Notes: a model not told the origin generated them from the sequence alone. DNA of 12,684 nt from Campylobacteraceae bacterium (GCA_027056615.1 JALUKJ010000129.1:1-12684), one strand, 5' to 3'. Numbered from the stretch's first letter, positions 1 to 7,213 are shown. Made by a program: numbers and translations.

Positions 1-1
1 T

Positions 2-643
2 GTAAAAAGTATAGAATATAGACCTAAAGGAAAGAAGAGGGAACAGGTTAAAATTTATGTCAATGAGATTGAGATTGAGCTAAGAAGAGATGCTACAAAA
101 AGTATAATAAATTCAAAGGGGAACAAGGCTACAGAGAAAACAGCAGGAGAACATATCAAAGCTAGGTTGGTTGTTGAGAGACTTATCAATAAGCAAGGAG
201 AAATTGTAGCACAATGGATACTTTTGACAAATGTAAGCAATAGTGTCTCTGCTGAGAAAATTGCTACTTGGTATTATTATCGTTGGAAGATTGAGAGCTA
301 TTTCAAGCTCCTAAAATCAGCTGGATTCAATCTTGAAAAGTGGCAACAAAAAAAGGCTGAAGCTATTTTTAGACGACTACTTATCTGTTCTCATGCTTGT
401 GTTTTACTATGGAAGTTACAACAATCTAATGAAAAAAGTGCAGAGATTATTAAAAAGTTTCTTATAAAATTATCTGGTAGATTAATGGAATGGGGTAAGA
501 ACGATACAGCTCCTGCTCTATTAGCTGGTCTATGGAACTTTTTACAGATGATGGAGGTTCTTACTATCTATGATATTGATGAACTTTTTAAGATGAGAGA
601 TGATTTATCTGACATTATGGGAATCAATCTTGGGGTTGTGTAG
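2..643 (+). CDS. IS4-family transposase, C-terminal part (5' end outside window)
   Basis: The frame is open from the left edge to TAG at 641-643, giving about 213 residues of a DDE transposase that cuts and joins DNA strands when its insertion sequence moves. It contains an exact IS4-family Y-x2-R-x3-E-x6-K signature in YYYRWKIESYFKLLK (first codon near 272), which supplies the third catalytic acid. WILLTN, about 30 residues earlier, fits the usual strand before that motif. The two catalytic aspartates must lie upstream of the window. A TTG at 167 could be read as a start, but the upstream codons in the same frame are open and protein-like, so I treat the gene as running off the edge. Element ends and target duplications cannot be identified because the left end is missing. 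Whether the element is still active is unknown. Confidence 0.85.
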   Translation, partial: VKSIEYRPKGKKREQVKIYVNEIEIELRRDATKSIINSKGNKATEKTAGEHIKARLVVERLINKQGEIVAQWILLTNVSNSVSAEKIATWYYYRWKIESYFKLLKSAGFNLEKWQQKKAEAIFRRLLICSHACVLLWKLQQSNEKSAEIIKKFLIKLSGRLMEWGKNDTAPALLAGLWNFLQMMEVLTIYDIDELFKMRDDLSDIMGINLGVV

Positions 644-651
644 AAAGTTAT

Positions 652-771
652 GATTTGAAAAGTATTTTGAGCAATGTAGAGCATAAAATGGATGAATTTT
701 TGGAGATGGTTGAGTTATTTGGAATGTATTTAAATAGGGTTAACTTTGAGCCTAGGAAAACTAGTGTTTAA
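652..771 (+). pseudogene. possible frame-shifted C-terminal tail of the transposase
   Basis: Just after the transposase stop, another frame stays open from before the stop to TAA at 769-771. From 652 it encodes about 39 residues beginning DLKSILSNVEHKMDEF, with regular helix-like spacing of charged and hydrophobic residues. No ribosome binding site precedes the ATG at 688. The simplest reading is that the transposase once ended here and a small indel near the G run at 632-635 moved the stop upstream. Alternatively this is unrelated noncoding DNA inside the IS end. I see no canonical slippery heptamer, so programmed frameshifting is not supported. Confidence 0.3.
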
Positions 772-830
772 ATTTGTGGGTGGTAAGGAATTAGTCCCAA
801 CATAAGAAGAAAAAAAGGAGGAAGAATACA

Positions 831-863
831 ATGAATCTTAGGGAGTTTTCATTTAAGTTATAG
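831..863 (+). CDS. 10-codon ORF with a strong ribosome binding site, possibly a gene remnant
   Basis: ATG at 831 follows AAGGAGG (about 816-822) at a normal distance, one of the best ribosome binding sites in the window. The reading frame gives only MNLREFSFKL before TAG at 861. Past the stop the same frame continues for about 27 sense codons. This could be the beginning of a dead gene, perhaps from a second mobile element, or a leader peptide with nothing recognisable behind it. I cannot assign a function. Confidence 0.2.
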   Translation: MNLREFSFKL

Positions 864-1015
864 GTCTGTAAGTTTTCAAAATTACATTCTTCTCATGTTA
901 GGCTTGATGAAGAATACACTTTTTACGTGTACTCTATGTGTAGTTAACTTGTTGATTATTATCTATTTTAGGAAATTTTTCTCTTCTATACCGATTAAGA
1001 GAGTCATACTTAACT

Positions 1016-1037
1016 GTTCACGCTAAGTAAACCCTAC
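1016..1037 (-). repeat. degenerate REP-like GTAG hairpin downstream of nrdA
   Basis: On the minus strand GTAG (1037-1034) is followed by G, GTTTAC, a five-base loop and GTGAAC, which pair over six bases with one wobble. The layout (GTAG at the 5' foot of a short hairpin) matches the better repeats elsewhere in the window, but the stem is not the same sequence and the match is weak. It begins 27 bases after the nrdA stop codon. Confidence 0.3.
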
Positions 1038-1063
1038 TATATTCATCTATTTTTCTTAAATCT

Positions 1064-3451
1064 TTACTGACACCCAACACACTCTTGACTTCTATCTTCA
1101 ACATCATTATTTGTCTCAGGAGATTGACTTCGTAGATAGTAAGTTGACTTCAATCCAAACTTCCAAGCGTTCATGTAAATCTCATTAAGGTATCTACCAC
1201 TTGCTTTGTCAAGTGTAATGAATATATTAAGTGACTGTCCTTGGTCAATCCACTTTTGTCTAATAGCACCAGCCTTAACCAAGATATTTTGGTCAAGGTC
1301 ATAAGCAGGAGTATAGTAAGCCCAAGTATCAGGTGACAATTTAGGTGCACAAACAGGAATGAGTCCTGAGAGGTTCTCTTCAAACCATTTACGTTTATAG
1401 ACAGGTTCAATGGCTTGTGTTGTCCCTGTTAAGATAGAGATTGATGAAGTTGGAGCAACTGCCATAAGGTAACCGTTACGCATACCATCTTTTTTTACTT
1501 TCTCTTTAAGAGCTAACCAATCATGTGTATAACCAAAAAGTCCACCACGTTCAACCAGTTTACAGGCTTCTTTATTTGCATTATCAATAGGGAAGATTCC
1601 TTTTGACCAATCTGACCCTTCAAAGGTTGGGTATTGACCCTTTTCTATGGCTAAATCACTAGAGGACTTAATAGCATAATAAGAGACCGATTCCATGACT
1701 TCATCTATCTTAATAAGGTGTTCATTTGAACCCCACTCTATTTTTGACTCTGCTAACATCTGTGCTTCACCCATAACGCCAAGACCAATAGAGCGTGACT
1801 TCTCATTAGTCTTTTTGACTTTCGCTAAAGGATAAAAGTTAAGGTCAATCACATTGTCAAGCATTCTAATAGCTGTTGGTACGACTCTTGCAATATCTTC
1901 TGTTGTATTAATCTTTGATAGATTGATTGACGCAAGATTACAAACAGCTGTGTCACCATCACTCTTCTCTTTGTCTACCATCCAAACCTGTTTACCATTG
2001 AGGCTGTCAAGAGCTGTTACTTTTTTGGCAGGTTTAGTCATGCCACTGTCAACGGTTATAATCTCTTCTTCTTCGTAAACTTCAACTGAACCGTCATTAA
2101 ATGTCAATTTAATTTTGTAGTGGTTTGGGGCTGTGTTCTGCATTATTTCTGTGCAGAGGTTACTACTTCTAATAACTCCACTATGCTTATTTGGATTACT
2201 TTTATTTGCAGTATCTTTAAAGGTAAGGAAAGGATTTCCTGTCTCAAAGTAGGAGCGTAAAATCTCTTTCCACAATCCTTTAGCCGAAATAACTTCTCGT
2301 GCAATATTCTCATCTCCCTCTTCAAGCTCTAAGTAACGCTTCTCAAACTCTTCACCATAAAGATTGGTTAACTCTCTAACTTCATAAGGGTCAAAAAGTG
2401 TCCATCGTCCATCTTCTTGAACTCGTTTCATAAAAAGGTCATTTAACCACAAAGCAGGGAATAGGTCATGAGCTCGTCTTCTCTCTTCACCTGAGTTTTT
2501 CTTAAGGTCAAGGAAGTCACGTATGTCAATGTGCCAAGGCTCGATATAGACAGAGATTGCGCCCTTTCTTGTGCCAAGTTGGTCGACAGCAATAGCAACA
2601 TCATTAGCAATTTTCAAAAATGGTATAATTCCTCCTGCTGCGTGTTTATGTCCATCAATAAATGACCCCATTCCACGAACTTGTGACCAATCCCAACCAA
2701 TTCCACCACCAAATTTAGAGAGTAGAGCCATCTCTTTGTAAACGTCAAAAATACCCTCGATATTATCACTAGTTGAACCAATGTAGCAGCTGCTAAGCTG
2801 GTGACGTGGCGTTCTAGCATTACTTAGCGTTGGTGTTGCAGCCATTACTTCAAATTTTGATAATATGTCATAAAACTTTTTAGCCCATGTTTGACAATCA
2901 AATTCATTTTGAGCTAGGAACATGGCAACCCCCATAAAGAGCTGTTGAGGAAGCTCTATAGGTTTACCATCTTTATCTTTAAGTAAATATCGGTCATAAA
3001 GTGTTCTAATACCAAGATAGTTAAATTGTAAATCTCGTTCAGGTTTGAGGTAGTCATTAAGGTCATCTAAGTCATACTTCTCTTTTAAACCTAAAAGAAT
3101 ACGTCCCTCTTTCTCTCCATGTTCAAAGTATTTTCTTAGATGAGCATAAGGTTTTCCCTTTATTCCACCAACGTTACGTCCTGCTTTATGATATAGGTCA
3201 TATAAAAAGAGTCGTGAAGCGACAAATGTCCAGTTGGGTCGGTCAATGTCAATCTTGTCAACAGCTGTTTTTATGAGTGTTTGTTGAATATCTTCTGAAG
3301 ACATCATATCTTGAAACTGTAACTTTGCATCAACCTCTAGTTCACTTTGACTTACATTTTCCAATCCTTTTACTGCATCTGAAGTATTTTTTTGAATTTT
3401 AGTAATGTCTAGTGTCTCAACCCGACCACTTCGCTTTACAATTCTAATCAT
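1064..3451 (-). CDS. nrdA: ribonucleoside-diphosphate reductase, class Ia large (alpha) subunit
   Basis: Reduces ribonucleotides to deoxyribonucleotides for DNA synthesis in the cytoplasm, working with the radical-bearing NrdB subunit, which is not in this window. The 795 residues begin with an ATP-cone allosteric domain (about 1-90, VKRSGRVE). The active site is intact: C222 (SSCYIG), thiyl-radical C433 with N431 and E435 (NLCTEI), C504 (TAVCNLAS), the radical-transfer tyrosines Y771/Y772 (TYYLRS), and a C-terminal redox pair C791/C794 (ECVGCQ). C433 and C504 are 71 residues apart, against 23 in E. coli NrdA (C439, C462). The extra 48 or so residues (about 440-495) are lysine- and acid-rich. 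The start is supported by AAAGGA at 3462-3457, five bases upstream. The gene lies 93 bases downstream of purB and is probably cotranscribed with it. Confidence 0.96.
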   Translation of the reverse strand: MIRIVKRSGRVETLDITKIQKNTSDAVKGLENVSQSELEVDAKLQFQDMMSSEDIQQTLIKTAVDKIDIDRPNWTFVASRLFLYDLYHKAGRNVGGIKGKPYAHLRKYFEHGEKEGRILLGLKEKYDLDDLNDYLKPERDLQFNYLGIRTLYDRYLLKDKDGKPIELPQQLFMGVAMFLAQNEFDCQTWAKKFYDILSKFEVMAATPTLSNARTPRHQLSSCYIGSTSDNIEGIFDVYKEMALLSKFGGGIGWDWSQVRGMGSFIDGHKHAAGGIIPFLKIANDVAIAVDQLGTRKGAISVYIEPWHIDIRDFLDLKKNSGEERRRAHDLFPALWLNDLFMKRVQEDGRWTLFDPYEVRELTNLYGEEFEKRYLELEEGDENIAREVISAKGLWKEILRSYFETGNPFLTFKDTANKSNPNKHSGVIRSSNLCTEIMQNTAPNHYKIKLTFNDGSVEVYEEEEIITVDSGMTKPAKKVTALDSLNGKQVWMVDKEKSDGDTAVCNLASINLSKINTTEDIARVVPTAIRMLDNVIDLNFYPLAKVKKTNEKSRSIGLGVMGEAQMLAESKIEWGSNEHLIKIDEVMESVSYYAIKSSSDLAIEKGQYPTFEGSDWSKGIFPIDNANKEACKLVERGGLFGYTHDWLALKEKVKKDGMRNGYLMAVAPTSSISILTGTTQAIEPVYKRKWFEENLSGLIPVCAPKLSPDTWAYYTPAYDLDQNILVKAGAIRQKWIDQGQSLNIFITLDKASGRYLNEIYMNAWKFGLKSTYYLRSQSPETNNDVEDRSQECVGCQ

Positions 3452-3472
3452 ATTTATCCTTTGTTTTTAGCT

Positions 3473-3504
3473 AAGTATCTGACCATAATAAATGTCAGGT
3501 ACTT
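3473..3504. promoter_or_regulatory. hairpin in the purB-nrdA gap
   Basis: AAGTATCTGAC (3473-3483) faces GTCAGGTACTT (3494-3504) across a ten-base loop. The arms pair over 11 positions with one G-T wobble as read on the plus strand, or one C-A mismatch on the coding minus strand. It sits about 20 bases upstream of the nrdA start and just upstream of its ribosome binding site. It could be a protein-binding inverted repeat or an mRNA structure affecting nrdA expression. It does not resemble an NrdR box, and there is no T-run for termination. Confidence 0.4.
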
Positions 3505-3544
3505 ATATTATCTTACTGAAAATTTACTTATTTTTTGTCAAAAA

Positions 3545-4873
3545 CTATTTAAATACCCTATCAAATATTTTATCTACATTTTTAGTATAGTAGTCAAAGT
3601 TAAAACACTCTCTAATCTGCTCTTCACTTAAAAAACTTCTTAACTCTTCATCAGCAAGTAGATATTGAAGATAGAGTGATTCACCCTTTTCATTGGTACT
3701 AGATTTTCCTTGTTGAATCTCTTGCCAAACTTTCATGGCATTTCTCTGTACAATTCTATAAGCATCTTCACGGCTTACACCTGCTAAAGGAAGTTCAAGT
3801 AAAACTCTTTGAGAGAAGACAAGCCCACCTGTAAGGTTTAAGTTTTTCATCATATTTTTAGGCATTACCGTTAAATTAGCAATAACATTGTTCATTCTAT
3901 GAAGCATAAAGTCAGTAGTAATAAATGAATCAGGCAACCAAAAACGCTCTGTTGATGAGTGAGAAATATCTCTCTCATGCCATAGAGCTACATTTTCCAT
4001 CGCAGGGTTAGCATAAGCTCTAATCATTCGTGCTAGACCTGTAATGTTTTCTGTCAAGATAGGGTTTCTTTTGTGAGGCATGGCAGACGAACCCTTTTGA
4101 CCTTTTGCAAAGAACTCCTCTGCTTCGTAAACTTCTGTTCGTTGGAGGTGTCTTACTTGTACAGCAAACTTTTCAATACTTGAAGCCATTAATGCTAGGG
4201 CTGACGCTAGTCTTGCATATCTATCTCTATGAACTACTTGGTTAGAGCATGGTTCAGGTTTTAGACCTAGCTCTTCCATTGCATACTCTTCAAGTTCAAG
4301 TGGAGCGTGAGCAAAGTTACCCATAGCTCCAGATATTTGACCTACAGCTATGACTTCCATTGTCTGCTCTAAGTTCTTTAAGTGACGAGCCATCTCATCG
4401 TACCAGACAGCTAAGGTTAAACCAAAAGTAATAGGCTCTCCATGAATACCGTGACTTCTTCCTACCATTAGAGTCATTTTATGCTCAAACGCTCTCTTTT
4501 TAATAGACTCCATCATCATCTTTACATCTTCTATGATAATCTCTAAAGAAGCTTTCATCTGTAAAGCAACACCTGTGTCAACTGCATCTGAACTTGTCAT
4601 TCCATAGTGAAACCATCTTGACTCATCTCCAAGGCTTTCACTTACAGAGGTATTAAAGGCAATAAGGTCGTGACGAGTTACAGCTTCAATCTCTTCAATT
4701 CTCTCAACTGAAAATGTTGCGTTCTTTACAATCTTATCTGCATCATCTTGTGGAATTTTCCCAAGTTTTGCCCAAGCTTTTACTGCTGCTTTTTCAACTT
4801 CTAGCCATGCATCATATCTTGCTTGTTGTGTCCATTTATTTGCCATCTCAGGTCTTGCGTATCGTTCTATCAT
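3545..4873 (-). CDS. purB: adenylosuccinate lyase
   Basis: Cytoplasmic enzyme of purine synthesis. It removes fumarate from SAICAR and from adenylosuccinate, so it serves both IMP formation and the last step to AMP. I start it at ATG 4873 (MIERYARPEM), which matches the family N-terminus and has AAGGA at 4883-4879, five bases upstream. An in-frame ATG at 4966 would add 31 residues translated from a repeat and is unlikely. The 442-residue protein has family motifs TRHD (66-69), TSSDAVDT (93-100), the catalytic histidine region GRSHGIHGEP (H141), and the superfamily signature loop GSSAMPHKRNP (261-271) with the catalytic serine. It is divergent from the pseudouridine synthase gene and upstream of nrdA on the same strand, so the pair supplies nucleotides for DNA synthesis. 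Confidence 0.95.
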   Translation of the reverse strand: MIERYARPEMANKWTQQARYDAWLEVEKAAVKAWAKLGKIPQDDADKIVKNATFSVERIEEIEAVTRHDLIAFNTSVSESLGDESRWFHYGMTSSDAVDTGVALQMKASLEIIIEDVKMMMESIKKRAFEHKMTLMVGRSHGIHGEPITFGLTLAVWYDEMARHLKNLEQTMEVIAVGQISGAMGNFAHAPLELEEYAMEELGLKPEPCSNQVVHRDRYARLASALALMASSIEKFAVQVRHLQRTEVYEAEEFFAKGQKGSSAMPHKRNPILTENITGLARMIRAYANPAMENVALWHERDISHSSTERFWLPDSFITTDFMLHRMNNVIANLTVMPKNMMKNLNLTGGLVFSQRVLLELPLAGVSREDAYRIVQRNAMKVWQEIQQGKSSTNEKGESLYLQYLLADEELRSFLSEEQIRECFNFDYYTKNVDKIFDRVFK

Positions 4874-4897
4874 TTTAGTCCTTGGAGTAGTTAGAAT

Positions 4898-4964
4898 ATA
4901 TCGTTTGATGAAATCGAACCTACGAAGTTTATGTTTGTTAGATGTAGGTTCAATTTTATCAAAC
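4898..4964. repeat. inverted pair of REP-like GTAG hairpins (BIME-like element C)
   Basis: The left copy, on the minus strand, is GTAG (4923-4920), GTTCGAT, TTC, ATCAAAC (to 4903), followed by GATAT. The right copy, on the plus strand, is GTAG (4944-4947), GTTCAAT, TTT, ATCAAAC (to 4964). Twenty bases separate them. The GTAG ends face each other, the opposite arrangement to the pairs at 5958-6038 and 7348-7447. The stems are partly decayed: a wobble in the left copy and mismatches in the right one. The element fills the start region between divergent purB and the pseudouridine synthase gene and accounts for the spurious N-terminal extension of purB. The minus-strand TATATT at its left edge could serve as a purB -10 box. 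Confidence 0.7.
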
Positions 4965-4984
4965 AAGAAATTATCGTAAATTTT

Positions 4985-4995
4985 TATGATAGAAT
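4985..4995 (+). promoter_or_regulatory. candidate -10 region for the pseudouridine synthase gene
   Basis: TATGAT (4985-4990), or the overlapping TAGAAT (4990-4995), lies 34-44 bases before the ATG at 5029 and just outside the repeat pair. No clear -35 box is visible, which is common in Campylobacterota promoters. The ribosome binding site AAGAGG is at 5016-5021. Confidence 0.35.
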
Positions 4996-5028
4996 TCTAT
5001 CCAATTCGACTAAAAAAGAGGTAAAAAT

Positions 5029-5961
5029 ATGCCATTCGTCAAACGTCCCTTTCATGTAACAAAATCTACTAAAGCATTTCTATTTATTATGAAACAGTTT
5101 AACTTTACACAAGGTGAAGCACAACGACTTATTGCTAAAGGGCGTGTTATTATTGATGGAAAATCCATCTACCACACAGGAGCAATTATTGAAGGTGACA
5201 TAGAAGTTGTCTACTTTGAGCCAAAGAGTAGAGGGGTAAAACCTATCTTTGTTGACAAAAACTTTCTTATTTTTGACAAACCATCAGGTGTTTTAGTTCA
5301 CCCTAACACCATGTCAACAGAGTACTCTATGCTAGATGAAGTACGAACCCATTCAGGACAAAATGCCAATGGAACACATAGAATCGACATGGAAACCTCT
5401 GGGCTTTTTTTAGCAAGTCGACACAAAGAGGCAGAGCGTTATCTAAAAGGTTCATTTGAACAAAAGAGAATTCAAAAACAGTATTTAGCTTGGGTGACAG
5501 GTAAGTTAACAGAACCTTTTAGTGTTGAAGCTTCTATCTGCGTACGTAATGACTACTCTACAAACAAGCATAAAGTAGAGATATGTAAAGATGGAAAGTA
5601 TGCAAAAACAGAGTTTACACCACTAGAGTATGATGAAGAGTTAGATACTACTTTAGTAGAGTGTAAACCTTTAACAGGACGACTTCATCAAATACGTTTA
5701 CATCTGTTTCACGTGAAACACCCTATTTTAGGAGACCCAATTTATGGAACATCATTTGAAGCAACTAATAACTATTTAGATATGAAAATGACGGAAGAGG
5801 AGAGACTAATAAAGACAGGAGCAACACGTCTTATGCTTCATGCAAACACCCTACTCTTTCCTTATGGGGCAACTTATTATATTAAATCTAGGGTTGATTT
5901 TACGAAGGTTAAGGGGGAAATTTGTTCTAAGGATAAGAGGAAATTTTTTAAAGATTCGTAG
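5029..5961 (+). CDS. RluA-family rRNA pseudouridine synthase with S4 domain
   Basis: Converts specific uridines to pseudouridine, most likely in 23S rRNA. Target positions cannot be read from sequence. The 310-residue protein has an N-terminal S4 RNA-binding domain (about 18-65, FTQGEAQRLIAKGRVIIDGK). The catalytic domain follows, with HRIDMETSG (117-125, catalytic D120) and GRLHQIR (217-223). The start ATG has AAGAGG at 5016-5021. A perfect parS site lies within codons for LFHVKH. The TAG stop (5959-5961) is part of the GTAG of a downstream repeat, so the last residues may be set by that repeat. It diverges from purB and converges on the 30-residue membrane peptide gene. In C. jejuni a pseudouridine synthase gene also neighbours purB and nrdA (from memory). 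Confidence 0.93.
   Translation: MPFVKRPFHVTKSTKAFLFIMKQFNFTQGEAQRLIAKGRVIIDGKSIYHTGAIIEGDIEVVYFEPKSRGVKPIFVDKNFLIFDKPSGVLVHPNTMSTEYSMLDEVRTHSGQNANGTHRIDMETSGLFLASRHKEAERYLKGSFEQKRIQKQYLAWVTGKLTEPFSVEASICVRNDYSTNKHKVEICKDGKYAKTEFTPLEYDEELDTTLVECKPLTGRLHQIRLHLFHVKHPILGDPIYGTSFEATNNYLDMKMTEEERLIKTGATRLMLHANTLLFPYGATYYIKSRVDFTKVKGEICSKDKRKFFKDS
5705..5720. promoter_or_regulatory. parS, chromosome-partition ParB binding site (perfect)
   Basis: TGTTTCACGTGAAACA is a perfect 16-base palindrome identical to the classical chromosomal parS consensus bound by ParB/Spo0J. It lies inside the pseudouridine synthase gene, where it encodes LFHVKH. In bacteria with ParABS such sites cluster near the replication origin and load the ParB-CTP clamp that segregates sister origins. 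A chance exact match to a specified 16-mer in 12.7 kb is very unlikely, and a second near-copy 2 kb away strengthens the call. Confidence 0.9.
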
Positions 5962-6038
5962 GGTGTTGTCCCTGACAACACCGTCAAAACCAAATCTTAA
6001 TTTTTATAACACGGTGTTTTCATGGGAAAACACCATAC
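5958..6038. repeat. inverted pair of REP-like hairpins (BIME-like element A)
   Basis: The plus-strand copy is GTAG (5958-5961), GGTGTTGTC, loop CCT, GACAACACC (to 5982), a perfect nine-base stem. The minus-strand copy is GTAT (6038-6035), GGTGTTTTC, a four-base loop, GAAAACACC (to 6013), also a perfect nine-base stem. Between them lie GTCAAAACCAAAT (5983-5995) and TATAACAC (6005-6012), which reappear almost unchanged in the element at 7348-7447 although the stems differ. It fills the gap between the convergent pseudouridine synthase and small membrane peptide genes. No T-run follows either hairpin, so it is not a typical intrinsic terminator, though it may protect mRNA 3' ends. Confidence 0.8.
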
Positions 6039-6041
6039 ACG

Positions 6042-6134
6042 TCAATCTTCTTTTAATGCTTTGTAAACACCAACAGCAGAAACAACAACTACTACAAGTA
6101 TAAACACAAGCAAACTAATATCAATTACCGACAT
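6042..6134 (-). CDS. small single-span membrane peptide, 30 residues
   Basis: ATG at 6134-6132 overlaps the rlmN TAA by one base (TAATG), and AGGAGA at 6144-6139 gives a good ribosome binding site inside the end of rlmN. Both suggest translational coupling. The product is 30 residues: a short MSVIDIS start, a strongly hydrophobic stretch (about 8-24, with five consecutive valines) and a charged KALKED tail. This fits one transmembrane helix with the tail probably in the cytoplasm. No known family is recognised. The TGA stop at 6044-6042 lies four bases from the repeat element at 5958-6038, so the gene fits exactly between rlmN and the repeat. Random AT-rich DNA could give a short hydrophobic ORF, but the coupling and ribosome binding site argue for a real gene. 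Confidence 0.6.
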   Translation of the reverse strand: MSVIDISLLVFILVVVVVSAVGVYKALKED

Positions 6135-7213
6135 TACTTCTCCTCTAATTCATTATCACGAAGTTGTCCACAGGCAGCAGATATATCAAGCCCTTTTGAC
6201 TCGCGAATGGTACAGTGTAAACCATGTTTGGTTAAATACTCTTGAAATGCTAACATATCTTTCTCTTGGGGTCGTTTATAGTCTGTTCCTCCATAAGGGT
6301 TAAAGTAGATAAGGTTGACTTTTGATTTAATACCATTTAAAAGTGACAAGAGTTTTTTCGCAGCATCCATTGAGTCGTTGACATCTTTAATAACAAGATA
6401 TTCAAACATTACCCTCTTTCTATCATTAATTGGAAACTCTTTTACAGCATCAATAATTGACTGAATATTGTAAGCTTTGTTAATTGGCATTAGCTTCTCT
6501 CTTAACTCATCGTCAACAGCGTGTAAAGAGATTGCCAAGTTAACACCTAAGTTCATTTTTCCTAACTTGACAATTTTGGTACTAAGTCCAGAGGTTGAAA
6601 TGGTTTGACGATGTGGAGCAATTGCCATACCATCTGGGTCAGCAAAAACTCGTGACGATTGACTTACTGCACTTAGATTATCTAAGGGTTCACCCATTCC
6701 CATGTAAACAATATTGAGTCGTCTGTTTGCGTCAATGTTATTGTCTTTTTTGATGTAACGTATCTGTTCAACAATCTCACCTGCTGTTAAGTTAGCAATG
6801 AAACCACTCTTTGCTGTTAGACAGAAAGAACAACCAACTTTACAACCAACTTGACAAGAAATACAGACCGTATACTTCTCTTGGTGCTTGACAGAGCCAT
6901 CTTCATTAAACTGTTTTTTCTTCATAAGAAGTAAAACTGTCTCAACAGTATTGCCATCTTCTAATTCAAAAAGATACTTGGTACTTCCATCTATACTTTT
7001 CTCTTTTTTTATCATCTTAAGAGGTTCTATTCTATACTTCTCTTTGAGGTCATCTTTTAAAGCTTGTGGTAGATTTTTCATCTCATCAAAGCTTGTTACA
7101 TACTTGTGATACAACCAAGAGTAAACTTGTTTTGCTCGAAAAGCAGGTTTAATAAGTTGTGATAACTCTTCTCTGGTGTAATCTTGAATTGATGGTTTTT
7201 TTTCTGTTCTCAT
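6134..7213 (-). CDS. rlmN: dual-specificity 23S rRNA / tRNA (adenine-C2) methyltransferase RlmN
   Basis: Radical-SAM enzyme that methylates C2 of A2503 in 23S rRNA and, in studied bacteria, A37 of some tRNAs. This tunes the peptidyl-transferase centre and decoding. The 359 residues carry the [4Fe-4S]-binding C-x3-C-x2-C as C124, C128 and C131 (CKVGCSFC). The SAM-binding GMGEP is at 172-176. The two cysteines of the ping-pong mechanism are present: C348 (AACGQL) as the methyl-carrying residue and C117 (VCISCQVGC) as its partner. Length is near the family norm (E. coli 384). The start MRTEKKP has only a modest AAAAGAGAT upstream. The gene follows the 277-base repeat-filled gap after the nucleoside phosphorylase gene and is coupled to the small membrane peptide downstream. 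Confidence 0.95.
   Translation of the reverse strand: MRTEKKPSIQDYTREELSQLIKPAFRAKQVYSWLYHKYVTSFDEMKNLPQALKDDLKEKYRIEPLKMIKKEKSIDGSTKYLFELEDGNTVETVLLLMKKKQFNEDGSVKHQEKYTVCISCQVGCKVGCSFCLTAKSGFIANLTAGEIVEQIRYIKKDNNIDANRRLNIVYMGMGEPLDNLSAVSQSSRVFADPDGMAIAPHRQTISTSGLSTKIVKLGKMNLGVNLAISLHAVDDELREKLMPINKAYNIQSIIDAVKEFPINDRKRVMFEYLVIKDVNDSMDAAKKLLSLLNGIKSKVNLIYFNPYGGTDYKRPQEKDMLAFQEYLTKHGLHCTIRESKGLDISAACGQLRDNELEEK

Larger units (their letters stand above)
772..1063. other. gene-poor gap between the IS remnant and nrdA
   Basis: No convincing gene was found here. Visible items are a strong Shine-Dalgarno with a 10-codon ORF (831-863), an imperfect hairpin at 886-915 (ATTCTTC against GAAGAAT), a second hairpin at 980-1002 (TCTCTT against AAGAGA, 11-base loop), and a degenerate GTAG-type hairpin at 1016-1037. 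The right end of the insertion sequence probably lies somewhere between 772 and about 1000, but no terminal repeat can be assigned without the left end. None of the hairpins has a good T-run on the minus strand, so the terminator of nrdA is not clear. Confidence 0.5.

Noticed and set aside
886..915. ATTCTTC/GAAGAAT hairpin considered as the nrdA terminator
   Set aside because: The stem is short with a bulge and a ten-base loop, it lies about 150 bases past the stop, and no T-run follows on the minus strand.
1854..2078. Plus-strand open frame opposite nrdA
   Set aside because: It is a shadow of the conserved nrdA frame and starts without a ribosome binding site.
4600..4620. TAGTGAAACCAT inside purB considered as a third parS site
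   Set aside because: Only one half-site matches; the central CACGTG is missing.
5958..6038. Hairpins considered as ordinary rho-independent terminators
   Set aside because: Neither hairpin is followed by a T-run on either strand, and the shared flank with the element at 7348-7447 fits a repeat family better.
5840..6103. An 87-codon plus-strand frame across the end of the pseudouridine synthase gene
   Set aside because: It reads through the repeat element in another frame and has no ribosome binding site; the minus-strand 30-residue gene explains the end of this region better.
6164..6172. TTGTCCACA, close to a DnaA box, in view of the parS sites
   Set aside because: It is a single copy inside the rlmN coding region, with no cluster of boxes or AT-rich unwinding region nearby, so it is not evidence for oriC in the window.
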